From an uncultured Bacteroidales bacterium (GTDB lineage: Bacteria > Bacteroidota > Bacteroidia > Bacteroidales > Bacteroidaceae): a stretch of DNA of 64,000 bases. The notes beneath the pieces were generated by a model. The model searched no databases. It was not told the DNA's origin and saw nothing but the letters and a program-made list of their open reading frames with translations. Both the position numbers and the translations under genes were made by a program. Where the stretch lies: positions 17,704 to 81,703 of the forward strand of contig CACZCZ010000014.1 in NCBI GenBank assembly GCA_902779845.1, written 5' to 3'. This document shows positions 61,693 through 64,000 of the stretch, one piece after another. Within the stretch, counting starts at the first letter, position 1; every line of letters begins with the position of its first letter.

Positions 61693-62961
61693 TTACATTC
61701 CAGGTCTGCGGATGGTCAACCGGATAGCTTCTGCATGTTCTTTGCAGAACGAGTCGCTGTCGCTCACCACACATGCCAGATATCCGCCGCCACCGGCCCC
61801 GGGCATCTTGTATGCCAGTACCCCCGGCACCTTCGCCCACCTATCAATCATCTCCTGAATTGCCCCACCTGAATCCTGAATCCCCTTAGTCTTTAGTCCT
61901 TTTACTTTAGTCCTTCGACTTTCGTCTTGAACCCTGAACCCTTCACCATTCACCGGCCTCACCATCCCCGGGAACATCGCCACCTGCGCCTCAAAGCTGG
62001 CTTGATAGGCGGCAGCGAAAGAAGAAAGGTCGCGCGCCAGAATCGCCTTCCAGCAGTCATCTGCGGCCTTAGCCAGCGCACGCACATGCGGTTCATCAAT
62101 CACCTTCCCCTCCACCACGCTGCATCCGGGCATGCGCGGCTCCATGGGAATCATCGCCAAATGGTTTTCCAACCAACTCAGGATGCCCTCGTCATAGCAG
62201 GTCTCTATCTTCTCTGGCCAAAAGCGGTTGTTGTAATAGTGGCGACACAACCCGGGCACGCAGACACCGATAGCATCTTGCGCCCCGCTGATGATGCCAT
62301 CCGAGCGCTCTGGGTCATTCTCGAAACAGAACACCAGTTTCGCCAGCGTCTCCGGCTCCATATTGGGCAGCTGGTACGGCCATATCTTCTTAATCATATT
62401 GCGGGTCGATGTGGAAAGACCGCAACGCTCACGTATTTCAAACGTGGGTTCCAGACTGATGGTGAGGGCCCAGCCTGGGGCATATTGGCTTACATAGGGC
62501 TGGTCTATCCATGTGCCCGCCAAATCCAGACGGGTTGGAATACGGCTTTCCGTCTTCTTTAAGTCGGTGGAAGAGCGCGCTGTCAGTCCAGGCTGCGGCA
62601 CGCGTTCCAGCACCACATACTCGATGCCGTGCTCCTCGCAGAAACGACGTTTGTCATCGTTACCCCCATCACTGTTCACCACCAGGATGTCCGGTTTCAG
62701 CGCCTCCACCGTGGGCACAAAGTCCATAATGCCACTGCCCGCGTTGATAAAGGCATCCTTCACATAGCGGATGCTCTTGACCATAAACAGACGCTCCTGC
62801 TCGCTATACACCGTCTTGTGGTGTTTATATTCTTGAATCGTAGCGTCGCTGCCAATGCCCACATACAGGTCACCATATTCCGCCGCCTGACGGAAAAACT
62901 CCACATGCCCGCTATGCAGCAAATCATAACAACCACTCACAAAAACTTTCTTATTTGCCAT
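61693..62961 (-). CDS. Nucleotidyltransferase-GHMP kinase fusion
   Basis: 422 residues. N-terminal cytidylyl/adenylyltransferase domain (1-135; GCYDLLHSGHVEFFRQA, IGSDATIQEYKHHKTVYSEQE) joined to a GHMP kinase domain (about 150-420; ARIDLAGTW-like RLDLAGTWIDQP, and the C-terminal KMPGAGGGGYLACVV). One chain could phosphorylate a sugar and activate it as a nucleotide. Residues about 337-366 (FRVQDESRRTKVKGLKTKGI and on) are repeat-derived and are not expected in the family. The exact sugar is unknown. Confidence 0.82.
   Translation of the reverse strand: MANKKVFVSGCYDLLHSGHVEFFRQAAEYGDLYVGIGSDATIQEYKHHKTVYSEQERLFMVKSIRYVKDAFINAGSGIMDFVPTVEALKPDILVVNSDGGNDDKRRFCEEHGIEYVVLERVPQPGLTARSSTDLKKTESRIPTRLDLAGTWIDQPYVSQYAPGWALTISLEPTFEIRERCGLSTSTRNMIKKIWPYQLPNMEPETLAKLVFCFENDPERSDGIISGAQDAIGVCVPGLCRHYYNNRFWPEKIETCYDEGILSWLENHLAMIPMEPRMPGCSVVEGKVIDEPHVRALAKAADDCWKAILARDLSSFAAAYQASFEAQVAMFPGMVRPVNGEGFRVQDESRRTKVKGLKTKGIQDSGGAIQEMIDRWAKVPGVLAYKMPGAGGGGYLACVVSDSDSFCKEHAEAIRLTIRRPGM
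61868..61955. repeat. Heptamer words in frame inside the GHMP kinase gene
   Basis: tgaatcc, tttagtc and accctga words encode about 30 extra residues before the conserved KMPGAGGGGY motif. The same words form the intergenic tracts at 62965-63125 and 63620-63790. Confidence 0.75.
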
Positions 62962-62964
62962 TAT

Positions 62965-63109
62965 CTCTTAAACATTAAACATTAAACCCTCAACCATAAA
63001 CCCTTAACCATAAACCCTTAACCATGAACCTTAGCCCCAAGAACCCTCAACCCTTAACCCTTCACCCTTAACCCTTAACCATAAACCCTTAACCATAAAC
63101 CCTCAACCC
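62965..63109. repeat. Telomere-like ccctta/accata heptamer array
   Basis: About 20 near-tandem copies of aaccctt, aaccata and aaccctc words between the GHMP kinase gene and a tiny upstream ORF. Confidence 0.85.
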
Positions 63110-63190
63110 TTAACCCTCAACCCTGGCGTTGATGCCCATGCCCGGCGCCAGCCCGAAGGGCTTCTTGGCATACTGTTTTTTATTTTCCAT
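63110..63190 (-). CDS. 26-codon ORF ending in the heptamer array (possible gene remnant)
   Basis: Begins MENKKQYAKKPFGLAPGMGI and ends NARVEG; the last four codons and the stop come from the repeat array. PFGLAPGMGINA resembles the PFALAPGMGLNA motif of AzgA-type purine permeases, though in them it is not at the N-terminus. A minus-strand -7 element TACTTTTGC lies just before the ATG (63195-63203). It may be the start of a truncated gene. Confidence 0.35.
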   Translation of the reverse strand: MENKKQYAKKPFGLAPGMGINARVEG

Positions 63191-63254
63191 GCTGCAAAAG
63201 TACAAAACTATTCTATAATTCCCATCATTTTTTAAGGTTTTTCATAATTATTAC

Positions 63255-63475
63255 CATTTTTCCTGCATCCTGAATCCTGAATCTTGAATCTATTTATTAT
63301 TTATCATTTATCATTTATCATCTATCATTTATCATTTATTCCCTCATCCTTCATACATCGCACCTCATCCCTCAGCCTTCATACATCGCACCTCATCCCT
63401 CATCCTTCATTCGTCATTCGTCATTCTTCATCCCTCATCCCTCATCCCTCATCCTTCATCCCTCATCCTCCTCCC
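63255..63475. repeat. Arrays of atttatc, catccct and cattcgt heptamers
   Basis: Three successive heptamer families with near-perfect seven-base periodicity and no promoter or ORF of weight. Confidence 0.85.
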
Positions 63476-63489
63476 CCTTCCTCCATTCT

Positions 63490-64000
63490 AACCGCAAAGG
63501 CACAGAGGAACAAAGGCCGGTCCTGTTGTCGTCATAATCCTGAAGTACAGAAAGCCGCATGAATGGCGCTGCGCGCAAGCATTCATGCTAGGCGAAGGAC
63601 ACAGAGGGCTGCGCGATGAATCTTGAATCCTAAATCTGTCGTCCATCGTTTTCGTTAAACTTCTTAAACTCTTACCCCCCCCCCCTTGAACCGCGCGACA
63701 GCGCTTGAATCTTGAATCCTGAATCTTGAATCCTGAATCTTGAATCCTGAATCCTTAACCCTTAACCCTTCACCCTTAACCGAAGTACGCCTTCATCCTT
63801 CCTCCCTCCTCCCTCCTCTGTGACCTTCGCCTAAGCCAAAACCCGCGTAGCGTTTTGGCTGACTCTCCGTACAAATGAATGCGAGAGGACAGGCCTTTGT
63901 CCCTCTGCATTCTATGTTAAATTCCTAGAGATTTTCTGTTTTTAACTATATATTTAACACTTCTTTTATCAAGCCGCCTTAATTGCAGTATAATAATCAA
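63490..64000. other. Gene-free right end with inverted arms and hairpins
   Basis: Contains a hairpin gcatgaatg/cattcatgc (63557-63588), a gaatctt heptamer array (63700-63755), a hairpin agccaaaac/gttttggct (near 63834-63860) and a hairpin gaatgc..agagg/cctct..gcattc (63877-63912). Segments at about 63495-63605 and 63815-63912 are imperfect inverted copies (shared words aggcgaagg, cacagagg, acaaaggcc). No coding region is seen up to the window edge. Confidence 0.6.

Noticed and set aside
62965-63475. Possible CRISPR array because of many short repeats
   Set aside because: Repeat units are 7 bp with no spacers of constant length and no cas genes; they are tandem words.

Overview
The window is bacterial and almost certainly from Bacteroidales, most likely Prevotellaceae (family placement is inference). 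Support: -7 promoter elements of the form TAnnTTTG(C) in front of many genes, PCMD and calycin-like surface proteins with a Prevotella-type C-terminal tail, an unusually long signal peptidase I, DUF2851, DUF4250, DUF4369 and DUF5597 proteins, and GH29/GH51/GH35-type secreted glycosidases. It has no rRNA, CRISPR array, phage or intact insertion sequence, and it carries two tRNAs.

Layout. 0-16.4 kb is housekeeping: ung, lepB, dapB, a DUF2851 gene, dprA, a HIT protein, greA, a cysteine-less thioredoxin-fold lipoprotein, a flotillin/NfeD pair, a membrane AraC-type regulator, a purine nucleoside phosphorylase-thiL-lpxK run with overlapping genes, and sppA. 16.8-22.6 kb is a three-gene surface locus (PCMD lipoprotein, outer-membrane barrel, 1243-residue PCMD/calycin protein). 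22.7-29.5 kb holds an NSS transporter, VanZ, tRNA-Pro, tRNA-Phe, a small lipoprotein, a cluster of perfect palindromes, serB, a secreted glutathione peroxidase-nitroreductase fusion, a GNAT enzyme and two small ORFs. 29.5-35.2 kb is a glycan locus: GH51 diverging from GH29 plus a solute-binding lipoprotein. 35.3-40.6 kb is accessory DNA in decay: around an intact HxlR regulator and cupin lie remnants of a nitroreductase, a PNPOx-family protein, an MBL-fold hydrolase, a Nim-like protein and an FMN reductase. 40.6-44.8 kb has a GH35-type enzyme, tcdA and a glutathione peroxidase followed by an OhrR-type regulator.

45.0-59.5 kb is the most unusual part: a membrane SpoIIE phosphatase fused to an RsbW-like ATPase, a STAS protein, a transporter remnant, and two nonribosomal peptide synthetases, C-A-T-C-A-T-R (2427 aa) and C-A-T-R (1465 aa). 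Both lack a thioesterase and end in an NADPH-dependent thioester reductase, so the predicted products are peptide or aminoacyl aldehydes, probably N-capped because each line starts with a condensation domain. The partner-switch pair upstream suggests signal-dependent control. 59.5-63 kb is rubrerythrin, YraN, PurT and a nucleotidyltransferase-GHMP kinase fusion. The last kilobase is nearly all repeats.

A second theme is repeat invasion. Seven- and eight-base tandem words fill many intergenic spaces, and related words lie in frame inside thiL, both NRPS genes and the GHMP kinase gene. NRPS2 also carries a 100-bp element with perfect 21-bp inverted ends in its T-R linker. All domain, motif and pocket assignments were made by reading the sequence; no search was run.
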